Positions 26,046 through 35,095 of a stretch of DNA of 64,000 bases are shown piece by piece. The notes beneath the pieces were generated by a model, which saw only the letters and a list, made by a program, of their open reading frames with translations, had not been told where the DNA came from and made no database searches. The DNA is from Chitinophaga deserti (GTDB lineage Bacteria; Bacteroidota; Bacteroidia; Chitinophagales; Chitinophagaceae), in the NCBI RefSeq assembly GCF_003149455.1, contig NZ_QFFK01000010.1, forward strand, positions 1 to 64,000, given 5' to 3'. Made by a program: the position numbers and the translations under genes. The first letter of the stretch is position 1; each line of letters starts with the position of its first letter.

Positions 26046-26492
26046 CTACTCGGCTACCACTTCGAATTCCAGTTCGGTTTCGCTTCCTTTACCGAAATCG
26101 AGGCGGGCTTTGTATGTACCCAGTTCTTTCACATCACCGAGGATATGGATACGACGACGGTCGATCTCATAACCTTTTTGTTCTTTAATCGCGCGGGCGA
26201 TCTGAACGCCGGTAACAGAACCGAAGATTTTACCGGAGGTACCGGTTTTAGCACCGATTTTCACCGGAGATGCTTTCAGCACTTCCACCACTTTAGCGAT
26301 TTCTGCGAGCATTTTCTCTTCTTTCACTTTCTGCACTTTCAGGCGCTCGTTGAGTTGCTTCAGGTTAGACTCGCTGGCCTCTACGGCGAACTTTTGAGGG
26401 ATCAGGAAGTTCCTGGCGTAACCGTTCTTTACGGCTACCAGTTCATTCTTCTGGCCCAGATTGTCTACGTCTTGTATTAAGATTACTTGCAT
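26046..26492 (-). CDS. rplI: 50S ribosomal protein L9
   Basis: A 148-residue large-subunit ribosomal protein. The N-terminal domain MQVILIQDVDNLGQKNELV with the signature GYARNFLIPQKFA is present, followed by the long connecting helix (residues about 42-75) and the C-terminal RNA-binding domain. Last gene of a three-gene ribosomal operon, six bases after rpsR. Confidence 0.97.
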   Translation of the reverse strand: MQVILIQDVDNLGQKNELVAVKNGYARNFLIPQKFAVEASESNLKQLNERLKVQKVKEEKMLAEIAKVVEVLKASPVKIGAKTGTSGKIFGSVTGVQIARAIKEQKGYEIDRRRIHILGDVKELGTYKARLDFGKGSETELEFEVVAE

Positions 26493-26498
26493 TGTTTC

Positions 26499-26771
26499 TT
26501 ACTTTAAAAGGTCAGTAACATAAGGCAACAGCGCCATTTGACGTGCTTTCTTGATAGCCTCGGCCACCTTACGCTGGAATTTCAGCGAGTTGCCGCTGAT
26601 ACGGCGGGGCAACATCTTGCCCTGGTCGTTCAGGAACTTTTTCAGGAACTCGGCATCTTTGTAATCTACATACTTGATACCCAATTTCTTGAAACGGCAG
26701 TATTTCTTCTGGCGCTTCTCTTGCTTAACCGCGGTTAAGTACTTGATCTCTTGTTTAGGTTTTACTGCCAT
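26499..26771 (-). CDS. rpsR: 30S ribosomal protein S18
   Basis: A 90-residue small-subunit protein that pairs with S6 on 16S rRNA. The family core KKYCRFKKLGIKYVDYKD and RISGNSLKFQRKVAEAIKRA-like end (residues 55-80) are present. I start it at the ATG at 26771 (MAVKPKQEIK); an upstream in-frame start at 26804 would overlap rpsF. No ssb gene lies between rpsF and rpsR, unlike in Firmicutes. Confidence 0.96.
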   Translation of the reverse strand: MAVKPKQEIKYLTAVKQEKRQKKYCRFKKLGIKYVDYKDAEFLKKFLNDQGKMLPRRISGNSLKFQRKVAEAIKKARQMALLPYVTDLLK

Positions 26772-26775
26772 AACT

Positions 26776-27129
26776 TTAAGCTTCTGCGGGTTTAGGTTCA
26801 GCATCGTAGTTACCTTTCTTCCGGGTGTTGTACGCTACAGCGTGCTTGTCCAGTTTGGTAAACATGTAACGCAATACATTTTCATCGCGGTTGAGCTGGA
26901 TCTTCAGCTTCTCATTGAAGTCGGATGGCGCAGTGTACTCCAGTACCAGGTACATGCCCGTGGTCTTCTTCTGGATCGGATACGCCAGTGATCTAAGGCC
27001 CCAGGGATTCTCGTGCACAATTGCACCGCCATTGTCTTTCACAAGGTCAGCGAATTTTTTCTGGGCAGCTTTGTAGTCTTCCTCAGAAAGCACAGGGGTA
27101 AAGATCACCATCAATTCGTAGTTTGACAT
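26776..27129 (-). CDS. rpsF: 30S ribosomal protein S6
   Basis: A 117-residue small-subunit protein, first gene of the rpsF-rpsR-rplI operon. The start MSNYELMVIFTPVLSEEDY and the central RSLAYPIQKKTTGMYLVLEY segment are standard. It binds S18, encoded just downstream with a four-base gap. A -7 box lies about 40 bases upstream of the ATG. Confidence 0.97.
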   Translation of the reverse strand: MSNYELMVIFTPVLSEEDYKAAQKKFADLVKDNGGAIVHENPWGLRSLAYPIQKKTTGMYLVLEYTAPSDFNEKLKIQLNRDENVLRYMFTKLDKHAVAYNTRKKGNYDAEPKPAEA

Positions 27130-27168
27130 AATTTTCCCTTGTTAGTGATTTAAAATTAAAATGGAGTG

Positions 27169-27176
27169 CAAAGATA
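27169..27176 (-). promoter_or_regulatory. -7 box of the rpsF operon
   Basis: Minus-strand TATCTTTG, a full match to TAnnTTTG, at a fitting distance from the rpsF start. The -33 element is not recognisable. Confidence 0.6.
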
Positions 27177-27386
27177 AAAGGTTTTTTTGGATTAATTCGC
27201 TTTACTGGCGCGATTTTCCACGAAATTTAAAGCCCAATCCCTTACCTGTCGCACTCCTGCACCCAATTCCCCGCAACTGCCTGTAAATCAACCCCTCCAT
27301 TTTTAGCCGGCCGGTCATCTTGTCAGTCGTACCCCCCGTGGCACACCCTTTGGTAAGGTTTCTCCGTCTAAAAAACTGATAAACAT

Positions 27387-29210
27387 ATGCAGAAAGGTGC
27401 CATACGTGTACAAACGGAGAACATTTTCCCCATTATTAAGAAATTCCTCTATTCAGATCATGACATTTTCCTCCGCGAGCTCGTCAGCAACGCAGTAGAC
27501 GCTACCCAGAAACTTAAAACCCTGGCCAGCGTTGGTGAATTTAAAGGCGAAATGGGCGACATCGCCGTTACCGTTTCCCTCGATAAAGAAAAGAAAACCA
27601 TCACCATCTCCGACCGTGGCGTAGGCATGACGGCCGAAGAAGTAGATAAATACATCAACCAGGTAGCCTTCTCCGGTGCAGAAGAATTCGTGAAGAAATA
27701 TAAAGGCCAGGGCGATGGCGCCAACATCATCGGCCACTTTGGCCTGGGATTCTACTCCTCCTTCATGGTATCCTCCCAGGTAGAAATCTTCACAAAATCC
27801 TGGAAGCCTGATGCCACCCCCGTTCGCTGGGAGTGCGACGGCAGCCCCGAATACCAGCTGGAAGATACAGAGAAGGAAGCCCGCGGTACAGATATCGTAT
27901 TGCATATCAACGAAGAAAGTGAAGAATTCCTTGACGAACACCGCATCCGCACCATCCTCGAGAAATTCTGCCGCTTCCTCCCCGTTCCCATCAAATTCCA
28001 GGACGAACAGATCAATAATACCACCCCCGCCTGGGTTAAAAAGCCGTCTGAACTTACGGCAGACGACTATCAGGCCTTTTATAAAGAACTCTATCCCTTC
28101 GCGGAACCCCCGCTTTTCTGGATCCACCTCAACGTAGATTACCCCTTCAACCTCACCGGGATTTTATACTTCCCCAAGATCACGAAGACCTACGAGATCC
28201 AGAAAGACAAGATCAGCCTCTACTCCAACCAGGTTTTTGTAACCGATGAGGTGAAAAACATCGTACCCGAGTTCCTCATGCTGCTGCATGGCGTGATCGA
28301 CTCCCCCGATATTCCCCTCAACGTAAGCCGCAGCTACCTCCAGGGCGATCCTAACGTAAAGAAAATCAATGCCCACATCACCAAGAAAGTGGCCGACAAG
28401 CTGGATGAAATGTTCCGGACCGACCGTAAATCTTTCGAAGAGAAATGGGAGCATATCGCCCTGTTCGTGAAATACGGGATGATGACCGAAGACAAGTTCC
28501 TCGATAAAGCGAATAAATTCCACCTCCTCGAAGATATCGACGGCGGCGCCCTTTATACCCTCGAAGAATACCGTACTGCTGCAGCTGCACTCCAAACCAA
28601 TAAGGAAGAGAAGCTCGTGATCCTTTACGCTACCAACCCCATACAGCAGGACAGCTACATTTCCGCTGCCAAAGCCAGAGGGTACAAAGTGGTGAAAATG
28701 GAAACGATGGTAGATGCCGGTTTCATCAATCACATGGAGCAGAAATGGGAAAACGTGATGTTTACCCGGGTAGATGCCGATATTACCGATAACCTCATCA
28801 ACCCCGATTCCACCTCGCAGAGCGTGCTCAGTGAGGAGCAGGAAGGTAAGCTGAAGGATCTGTTCGGTGCACAGGTGGCGCTCCCGCATGTGAAAGTGGA
28901 ACTGAAAGGCCTTGGCGCACAGGACCAGCCCGTTATTGTAACCCGTGGCGAACTGATGCGCAGGATGAAAGACATGGCAGCCATGGGCGGCTCCGCTGCA
29001 GCTTGGTACGCCGGTATGCCCGATGAGGTAACCATGACCGTGAATGCGAACCACCCCATCTTCCAGCGCATCCTCGGTGAAGGAAATGGTGTGCTGGCAG
29101 AAAAGCAGGTGCGTAACCTCGCCGATCTGGCACTGCTTTCACAGGGCCTCCTTACCGGATCAGACCTCACAGCTTTCGTGAACCGCAGCGTGGAACTGAT
29201 GGAAAAGTAA
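27387..29210 (+). CDS. htpG: Molecular chaperone HtpG (Hsp90)
   Basis: A 607-residue cytosolic Hsp90 chaperone. The N-terminal GHKL ATPase domain shows FLRELVSNAVDA, TISDRGVGM and GHFGLGFYSSFMV. The middle domain has GVIDSPDIPLNVSRSYLQ, and the C-terminal dimerisation domain is present but slightly shorter than in E. coli. It is transcribed alone, with a strong terminator behind it. No HrcA/CIRCE element is visible upstream. Confidence 0.97.
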   Translation: MQKGAIRVQTENIFPIIKKFLYSDHDIFLRELVSNAVDATQKLKTLASVGEFKGEMGDIAVTVSLDKEKKTITISDRGVGMTAEEVDKYINQVAFSGAEEFVKKYKGQGDGANIIGHFGLGFYSSFMVSSQVEIFTKSWKPDATPVRWECDGSPEYQLEDTEKEARGTDIVLHINEESEEFLDEHRIRTILEKFCRFLPVPIKFQDEQINNTTPAWVKKPSELTADDYQAFYKELYPFAEPPLFWIHLNVDYPFNLTGILYFPKITKTYEIQKDKISLYSNQVFVTDEVKNIVPEFLMLLHGVIDSPDIPLNVSRSYLQGDPNVKKINAHITKKVADKLDEMFRTDRKSFEEKWEHIALFVKYGMMTEDKFLDKANKFHLLEDIDGGALYTLEEYRTAAAALQTNKEEKLVILYATNPIQQDSYISAAKARGYKVVKMETMVDAGFINHMEQKWENVMFTRVDADITDNLINPDSTSQSVLSEEQEGKLKDLFGAQVALPHVKVELKGLGAQDQPVIVTRGELMRRMKDMAAMGGSAAAWYAGMPDEVTMTVNANHPIFQRILGEGNGVLAEKQVRNLADLALLSQGLLTGSDLTAFVNRSVELMEK

Positions 29211-29231
29211 AAAGATTGTACTATGATTTAT

Positions 29232-29266
29232 AAAAGGCAAAGCATTCCGGTGCTTTGCCTTTTTTT
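29232..29266 (+). terminator. Rho-independent terminator of htpG
   Basis: A 13-bp stem (29232-29244 with 29251-29263), a six-base TTCCGG loop and a T run. Confidence 0.93.
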
Positions 29267-29423
29267 ATGAGAGAAGAATTAATGCATGCAGAAAAATTAA
29301 CTCCGGTGAAGCATAACTGCTTGCACATTAGATTCCGTCATCAATTATAATATATCCATCTGTGTTGGGTTGTAATCCGCTGCCAGTAAGGGTTTTGGTA
29401 TAGATGTTGTTTGTTTTGGAACG

Positions 29424-29453
29424 TTGAAAAACCATAAACTCACTGTATCTTTA
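29424..29453 (+). promoter_or_regulatory. Promoter of the lipoprotein esterase
   Basis: TTG at 29424-29426, exactly 19 bases, then TATCTTTA at 29446-29453 (seven of eight positions match TAnnTTTG). It argues against starts at 29424 or 29454. Confidence 0.65.
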
Positions 29454-29468
29454 ATGAAGCACTTCAGT

Positions 29469-30257
29469 ATGCATATACGCATGATTGGCACAATTGCAAT
29501 TGCCGTTTTCCTCTTTGCGTGTGGCCGTGAAAACGACGCAGCGCCACGGCCTGCCCCTGCCCCGGGAGTTCCGCAGGATACCGTAAAGGTACCACCGCCG
29601 GGCCCTGCAGAGCAGACGGGTGTTACCGCCCGCAAGGTCCGCAGCCCGAAGAGCGTTACTGACTTCCTCCTGCAATTACCTGAGACATATAATAAGGACG
29701 CAAAAAAATGGCCCGTGATCATTTTCCTCCATGGTGTGGGAGAGCGCGGCAGCGATGTGAATATGGTGAAGAGGGCCGGCCTGGCTGCTAAAGCTGCCAG
29801 AGATCCGAATTTTCCTTACATCGTGGTTTCGCCCCAGTGCAAGGAAAATGGCTGGTGGGATTCTCCCAGCCTGGAGATACTGCTGGACCAGGTATTGAAA
29901 GATTACAGAATAGACCCGGCGCGCGTGTACCTGACGGGCCTGAGCATGGGTGGATACGGTTCGTGGGACTGGGCCCTGTTTAAGCCGGAGCGCTTTGCAG
30001 CCGTGGTACCCATCTGTGGCGGCGGAGTTCCCTCAAGGGCCTGTGTGCTGAAGAATATGCCGGTATGGGCTTTTCATAATGCCGACGATCTTACGGTGAA
30101 CGTACAGGGTTCCCGCGACATGGTGAACGCCATCCGCGCCTGTGGCAGTACGCTCGTAAAATACACAGAGAATCCGACCGGCGGGCACGATTCGTGGACA
30201 AAAGCCTACAATGACCCCGCACTGTACACCTGGCTAAACCAGTATACAAAGAAATAA
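29469..30257 (+). CDS. Lipoprotein esterase/hydrolase (PHB depolymerase-like)
   Basis: A 262-residue alpha/beta hydrolase anchored as a lipoprotein: the signal peptide ends in FLFACG. A Pro-rich linker (about residues 20-45) precedes the catalytic domain. The nucleophile elbow is GLSMGG, the oxyanion region is FLHGVGERG, the acid lies in HNADD and the histidine in GGHDSW. This is the layout of the LpqC/PHB-depolymerase group, which includes carbohydrate and polyester esterases; the substrate is unknown. The start is set at the ATG at 29469 because a promoter -7 box ends at 29453; the ATG at 29481 is also possible. Confidence 0.85.
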   Translation: MHIRMIGTIAIAVFLFACGRENDAAPRPAPAPGVPQDTVKVPPPGPAEQTGVTARKVRSPKSVTDFLLQLPETYNKDAKKWPVIIFLHGVGERGSDVNMVKRAGLAAKAARDPNFPYIVVSPQCKENGWWDSPSLEILLDQVLKDYRIDPARVYLTGLSMGGYGSWDWALFKPERFAAVVPICGGGVPSRACVLKNMPVWAFHNADDLTVNVQGSRDMVNAIRACGSTLVKYTENPTGGHDSWTKAYNDPALYTWLNQYTKK

Positions 30258-30276
30258 AAGCGAAGAATAGCTGAAC

Positions 30277-30310
30277 AGTCCCGCAGTCTTACGGCCGGCG
30301 GGGCTTTTTT
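30277..30310 (+). terminator. Probable terminator after the esterase
   Basis: AGTCCCGC (30277-30284) pairs with GCGGGGCT (30298-30305) with one G-T pair, followed by a T run. The loop is 13 bases, so it is weaker than the other terminators here. Confidence 0.6.
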
Positions 30311-30316
30311 ATGCGG

Positions 30317-32023
30317 TTATGCTCCGGCGGGCCGAATATCGATGGCTTTAAGCTGGAGGGTGGTAGTGCCGTTCCATTCGTTTTCTTCCACCGTAAATAC
30401 GAGATCGAATGGTTTTTTGCCGGAAATCAGATCGAATTTATCAGCCATAAAGAACCCGATACCTGAAAACGGCGTGCCATTACGCTGGCGTACAGAAAGT
30501 TTGATATGCTCATCTTTCACGATACGGGAAAATCCGGTATCGGTCAGATTGCGGGCAATGAACACCGGGCGGAGGTTTTCCGGCCCCAGGGGTTCGAACT
30601 GGCGGAGGATATTATAGAATGCAGGAGTGAGGTCAGACAGCCATACTTCCGTATCTATCACGATCTCGGGAATGAGGAGGTCAGGGGTAATGGTGGCAGA
30701 AACCACGGCCTCGAAGCGCTCCTGGAAGGCAGGCACGTTTTCGGGCTTGAGGGTCATGCCGGCAGCATAGAAGTGGCCGCCATAGTTTTCGAGGAGGTCT
30801 TTACACTGGTGGATGGCTTCATATACATTGAAGCCGGATACCGAGCGGGCGGAGCCTGCCACTTTATCATTACTCTGGGTGAGGATGATGGTGGGCCGGT
30901 AATAATATTTATCAATCAGCCGTGACGCCACAATACCTACCACGCCTTTATGCCAGTGAGGCTGGTAAAGCACGGTTGATTTACGGGCAATCATGGCCGC
31001 ATCATTCTGGATAATGCTCACTGCTTCCTGGGTAATACTCATATCGATACCCTTGCGCTCCTGGTTATCGCCATGCAGCATTTCTGCAATGGCCAGTGCC
31101 TTTTCTTCATCTTTTTCCATGAAGAGGTTAACAGCTTTACGGGCATCGTCCATTCTGCCGGCGGCGTTTACGCGCGGGGCAATTACAAATACCAGGTTGG
31201 AAGTGGTGAGCTTTTCCTTCAGGTTACTGAGGGTGAGCAGGGCTTTAATGCCGGAGGAGGGAGCATCGTTCACCTGTTTAAGGCCATGGAAGGCCAGTAC
31301 ACGGTTTTCACCGGTCATGGGAACAATGTCTGCCGCTATACTGGTGGCCACGAGGTCGAGGTACTGATATACCCCTTCCATAGGGAGACCTTGCTTTTGA
31401 GCGAGGGCACTGATCAGCTTAAACCCGATCCCGCAGCCGGAAAGCTCCTTGTAAGGGTAGGGGCAGTCGGCCTGTTTTGGATTGAGGATAGCCACGGCGG
31501 GTGGAAGGATGGCATCCGGCAGGTGGTGGTCGCAGATAATGAAATCGATACCGATAGAGGCGGCATGGGCAATGTAGTCGACAGACTTGATGCCGCAGTC
31601 CAGCGCAATGATAAGGCTGAAGTCGTTATCGCGGGCATATTCGATGCCCTGCATGGAGATGCCGTACCCTTCGCGGTAGCGGTGGGGGATATAGAATTCT
31701 ATATTATCGTACTGTTGTTGCAGGAAGCCGAAAACGGTGGCTACGGCAGTAGTGCCGTCCACATCATAATCACCATACACGAGGATTTTCTCGCGGCGGA
31801 AGAATGCTTCTTCCAGCCGGGAAACTGCTTTGTCCATTCCTTTCATGAGCCAGGGATCGTGCAGGTCGTCAAGTGAAGGGCGGAAAAAGTGGCGGGCTTC
31901 TTCAAATTTCGTGATACCTCTTTGTACCAGTAATCGGCAAAGGAGGGGGTGGATTTTTAAAGCTGCCTGGAGCTGTTGCTCCTGTGATGGTTGATATTTC
32001 TTTACTGTCCAGCGTTTCTGCAT
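30317..32023 (-). CDS. recJ: Single-stranded-DNA-specific exonuclease RecJ
   Basis: A 568-residue 5'-3' exonuclease for recombination and mismatch repair. The DHH-family motifs are present: VYGDYDVDGTT near residue 85, the DHH of ICDHHLPD near 165, and the later GGHFYAAGMTL of the DHHA1 domain. An OB-fold C-terminus follows. It lies downstream of the polyprenyl synthase gene on the same strand with a gap of about 115 bases. Confidence 0.95.
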   Translation of the reverse strand: MQKRWTVKKYQPSQEQQLQAALKIHPLLCRLLVQRGITKFEEARHFFRPSLDDLHDPWLMKGMDKAVSRLEEAFFRREKILVYGDYDVDGTTAVATVFGFLQQQYDNIEFYIPHRYREGYGISMQGIEYARDNDFSLIIALDCGIKSVDYIAHAASIGIDFIICDHHLPDAILPPAVAILNPKQADCPYPYKELSGCGIGFKLISALAQKQGLPMEGVYQYLDLVATSIAADIVPMTGENRVLAFHGLKQVNDAPSSGIKALLTLSNLKEKLTTSNLVFVIAPRVNAAGRMDDARKAVNLFMEKDEEKALAIAEMLHGDNQERKGIDMSITQEAVSIIQNDAAMIARKSTVLYQPHWHKGVVGIVASRLIDKYYYRPTIILTQSNDKVAGSARSVSGFNVYEAIHQCKDLLENYGGHFYAAGMTLKPENVPAFQERFEAVVSATITPDLLIPEIVIDTEVWLSDLTPAFYNILRQFEPLGPENLRPVFIARNLTDTGFSRIVKDEHIKLSVRQRNGTPFSGIGFFMADKFDLISGKKPFDLVFTVEENEWNGTTTLQLKAIDIRPAGA

Positions 32024-32139
32024 GCAATTGTATTATAGGGAAGCGTCCCGCGATCTGGCTACATCCGGTTGTAATATAATGATGATTGCCGTATTTCCGC
32101 CAAAAGCGGGAAATTCTCCGGAAAAAGGAGAAAACGGCG

Positions 32140-33105
32140 TTAGAATTTACGATCGGTCGTAAAGCGCACGAGTGATTCGAGGCCTTTGCGGATGTCGTTG
32201 TCGGGGAAAGTATGGAGGATGGCGAGTGCTTCGTCGCGGTACTGGAACATTTTTTCGCGGGTGTATTCGATGCCGCCGCTTTCATTGACCATGGCGATGA
32301 CTTCGTTGACGCGGTCCTTATCAGTATTATGATTTTTCACAATATTGATAATTTTACGGCGGTTTTCGGGCGAAGCGTGCTGGAGGGTGTAGATGAGGGG
32401 GAGGGTCATTTTCTTTTCGCGGATATCGATGCCGGTGGGCTTACCGATATTGGCGGTGCCATAATCAAAGAGGTCGTCTTTGATCTGGAAAGCCACGCCT
32501 ACTTTTTCGCCGAAGAGGCGCATTTGTTCGGTAGTTTCGTCGCTGCCGGTGGTAGACCATGCGCCAGCGGCGCAGGCGGAGGCGAGGAGGGAGGCTGTTT
32601 TACGGCGGATGATCTCGAAGTAGATATCTTCTTTAATATCGAGTTTGCGTGTTTTTTCGATCTGGAGGAGTTCGCCTTCAGACATTTCCTTCACGGCCTG
32701 GGAGAGGATCTCAAGACTGCGGAATTCTTTATTGGTAACGGAGAGGAGGAGGCCTTTGGAGAGGAGGTAGTCGCCCACGAGAACGGCTATTTTGTTCTTC
32801 CACAGGGCGTTAATGGAGAAGAATCCACGGCGTTCGAGGGAATCGTCGACCACATCGTCGTGCACGAGGGTGGCGGTATGCAGGAGCTCTACCAGTGCGG
32901 CGGCGCGATATGTGTTTTCGGTGATGCTGTCGCTGAACAGCCGTGCGGAGAGGAGCACGAACATAGGCCTGATCTGTTTGCCCTTACGCTTTACGATATA
33001 GTGCATGATCCGGTCCAGCAGAGGAACATGGCTTTTTACAGCTTCGGCAAACTTTCCTTCGAAATCGTGTAATTCCTTCCCTATCAGTTGTTTAATTTCC
33101 TCCAT
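32140..33105 (-). CDS. Long-chain polyprenyl diphosphate synthase
   Basis: A 321-residue trans-prenyltransferase that extends farnesyl or geranyl diphosphate with isopentenyl diphosphate. Both Asp-rich metal-binding motifs are present: DDVVD at residues 83-87 and DDLFD at 210-214. The residues just before the first motif are small (Ala78, Thr79), which in this family allows long products, so it probably makes the menaquinone side chain (octaprenyl-like; exact length not readable). I start it at the ATG at 33105; an upstream start at 33150 adds 15 residues before the usual N-terminus. Confidence 0.92.
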   Translation of the reverse strand: MEEIKQLIGKELHDFEGKFAEAVKSHVPLLDRIMHYIVKRKGKQIRPMFVLLSARLFSDSITENTYRAAALVELLHTATLVHDDVVDDSLERRGFFSINALWKNKIAVLVGDYLLSKGLLLSVTNKEFRSLEILSQAVKEMSEGELLQIEKTRKLDIKEDIYFEIIRRKTASLLASACAAGAWSTTGSDETTEQMRLFGEKVGVAFQIKDDLFDYGTANIGKPTGIDIREKKMTLPLIYTLQHASPENRRKIINIVKNHNTDKDRVNEVIAMVNESGGIEYTREKMFQYRDEALAILHTFPDNDIRKGLESLVRFTTDRKF

Positions 33106-33252
33106 GCTATAAATAAAAAGGTACGCTAAGCTAGCCCTAAAATCGGACATTTTGCAAATTTGGCCCCGAATTTGTATACATTAGCTGGATGTTCCTTAAA
33201 TTAGCGTTTAATATTGAAGCACTTATCAATGCAAATAAAATCGCAAGAAAAA

Positions 33253-33283
33253 TTTGTATATTCATTTAGGATTTTTACCTTTG
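33253..33283 (+). promoter_or_regulatory. Promoter of the OmpA-like gene
   Basis: TTTG at 33253-33256, exactly 19 bases, then TACCTTTG at 33276-33283. This is a full match to the Bacteroidota consensus and implies a leader of about 50 bases. It fits a strongly expressed outer-membrane protein. Confidence 0.88.
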
Positions 33284-33341
33284 CTTGGTAAAAAACGCGT
33301 TAATTGTAAAATCTTTAACAGTTTTTAAATAAAAAACAATT

Positions 33342-34892
33342 ATGGCAAGCAAAAAGTACTTACTACTGGCAGGTGCAATGTCCGTTCTGGCTGCATCTCC
33401 TGGTTTTGCGCAGGTTAAGCCCACATATGATGCCCTGGACTCCTCAAAAGTTTCGGCAAAGCGTATGGCGCAATTCAACAGCTTCAGAAACAACCAGTCT
33501 GACTACCCCGCAAAACCCCGCGACATGTGGGAACTTGGTGTCCACGGTGGCTACCACTTCATTAAGGGTGATGTTTCCGCTCTTCCCGGTTTCGGTGGCG
33601 GTATCTCTCTGAGAAAAGCACTCGGTCACACATTCTCTGTTAGAGCTGAATATACCGGTTCTTTCGATTACGGTCTGGACTATCAGCTGAAAGGTCAATC
33701 CATGGGCCCTGCAGGCGTTTCCTGGAATCCTACAGCAACTGCAAACGGTGGTTACATCGTTCCTAACTACAAAACCGCAACTCACCAGCTCTCTCTGGAC
33801 TTCATCGCTTCTCTGAGCAACATCCTGTTCTACAAGGCACAGCCTAAAGTAAACTGGTATGTACTCGCTGGTTATGGTCTGATGCTGGCTGACGTAGACG
33901 TAGACGCGCTGAACGAATCAGGTGCGGCTTACAACTACTCTTCCATCGACTTTACCCGTAAGAAGAAAGACATCCGTAAAGATCTGAAAGACTTCTACGA
34001 CCGTAAATATGAAAGCAATGCACCTTCTCAGGGCAACCGCGTTCAGATCGGCCGTCAGGACGACAACCAGCTTCTCCGCCATGCGCTGAATCTGGGTACT
34101 GGTATCGCGTTCAAAGTGTCCAAACGCTTTAACATCGGTATCGAAGAGAAAATCACCCTGCCTTTCGACGATTATCTGGACGGCTACCGTGCAGGTGCTT
34201 TCGACGACAGCAAAGACTTCTTCTCTTACACCAGCGTTCGTCTGAACTTCAACCTGGGCAACCCCAACAAACGTGTTGAACCACTCTGGTGGGTTAATCC
34301 CCTGGATTTCGCCTACAACGAGCTCAACAGCCCCCGTCGTATGAAACTGCCCGCTCCCGTACTGCCTGATGCTGATGGCGACGGTGTAACCGATCAGTTC
34401 GACCGCGAACCTAACACTCCTGCTGGTGCTCCCGTTGATTCTCACGGTGTAGCTAAAGATACAGACGGTGACGGTGTTCCTGATTACAAAGACAAACAAC
34501 TCATCACTCCGACTTACTGCCAGCCTGTTGACGCTGACGGTGTAGGCAAATGCCCGGATCCTGAGTGCTGCTCTAAAATCCCGACTGTTACCTGCGCTAA
34601 CCTGGTATTCCCCAGCGTTTCTTTCAAAGGAAGCACTACTAAAGTTTCTTCTGAGAACGAAGCAATCCTGAGCAGCGTAGCTAACACCCTCCGCTCTAAC
34701 CCTTCCTGCAACATCCTGGTTACCGGCCACGCTGGTGCCAAAGGCAAGAAAGGTGGTGTTGACCTCAGCAGCCGTCGTGTAGACGCTGTTATCGACTACC
34801 TCGCTGAAAAGCAAGGCATCGACCGCGGTCGCTTCATCAAACAAAACACTCCTGGCGACGCTGGTACCGTGGATCTGAATCCCGCTAACTAA
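33342..34892 (+). CDS. OmpA-like outer-membrane protein with calcium-binding repeats
   Basis: A 516-residue protein with a signal peptide (cut near FAQ, residues 22-24), then a beta-barrel-like N-terminal domain (residues about 45-325). Aspartate-rich thrombospondin type 3 repeats follow (DADGDGVTDQFDRE from residue 343, DTDGDGVPDYKD after it), then a Cys-rich segment (KCPDPECCSKIPTVTC) and a C-terminal OmpA-like domain. The domain keeps LSSRRVDAV, but the usual GHTD is GHAG (Gly465), so the Asp that holds diaminopimelate in E. coli OmpA is missing. It has a perfect promoter and its own terminator. It probably links the outer membrane to the wall, though this domain may not bind peptidoglycan in the standard way. 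Confidence 0.88.
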   Translation: MASKKYLLLAGAMSVLAASPGFAQVKPTYDALDSSKVSAKRMAQFNSFRNNQSDYPAKPRDMWELGVHGGYHFIKGDVSALPGFGGGISLRKALGHTFSVRAEYTGSFDYGLDYQLKGQSMGPAGVSWNPTATANGGYIVPNYKTATHQLSLDFIASLSNILFYKAQPKVNWYVLAGYGLMLADVDVDALNESGAAYNYSSIDFTRKKKDIRKDLKDFYDRKYESNAPSQGNRVQIGRQDDNQLLRHALNLGTGIAFKVSKRFNIGIEEKITLPFDDYLDGYRAGAFDDSKDFFSYTSVRLNFNLGNPNKRVEPLWWVNPLDFAYNELNSPRRMKLPAPVLPDADGDGVTDQFDREPNTPAGAPVDSHGVAKDTDGDGVPDYKDKQLITPTYCQPVDADGVGKCPDPECCSKIPTVTCANLVFPSVSFKGSTTKVSSENEAILSSVANTLRSNPSCNILVTGHAGAKGKKGGVDLSSRRVDAVIDYLAEKQGIDRGRFIKQNTPGDAGTVDLNPAN

Positions 34893-34910
34893 TACCTCGC
34901 TTAGGTAAAT

Positions 34911-34949
34911 AAAAAAAAGAGGCTGCCTCATCAGGCAGCCTCTTTTTTT
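34911..34949 (+). terminator. Rho-independent terminator of the OmpA-like gene
   Basis: GAGGCTGCCT (34919-34928) pairs with AGGCAGCCTC (34933-34942) around a four-base loop, flanked by A and T runs. Confidence 0.93.
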
Positions 34950-35033
34950 ATGGCCGTTACCTTCCTCTTTTTTTTTGCTTTTGTGAACCCCCGGCCCCCC
35001 GTTCCCGTTTTATTTACAACGCGTTTTTTACTT

Positions 35034-35066
35034 CTTGCAAATCCTGATTATTTATCACTAAATTTG
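35034..35066 (+). promoter_or_regulatory. Candidate promoter of kup
   Basis: TAAATTTG at 35059-35066 matches the -7 consensus fully. The nearest -33 element is CTTG at 35034-35037, with a spacing of 21 instead of 19. Confidence 0.5.
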
Positions 35067-35095
35067 ACCAGCCTAAACTTCACATTGTTTATAGC

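Noticed and set aside
27301..27386. Promoter of htpG (TTG at 27320, ACCCTTTG at 27345)
   Set aside because: The spacing is 22 bases and the -7 box lacks its TA, so the match is too weak to report as a feature.
29424..29468. Longer N-terminus for the lipoprotein esterase
   Set aside because: The extra codons overlap a good promoter and would put residues before the signal peptide that lipoproteins do not normally have.
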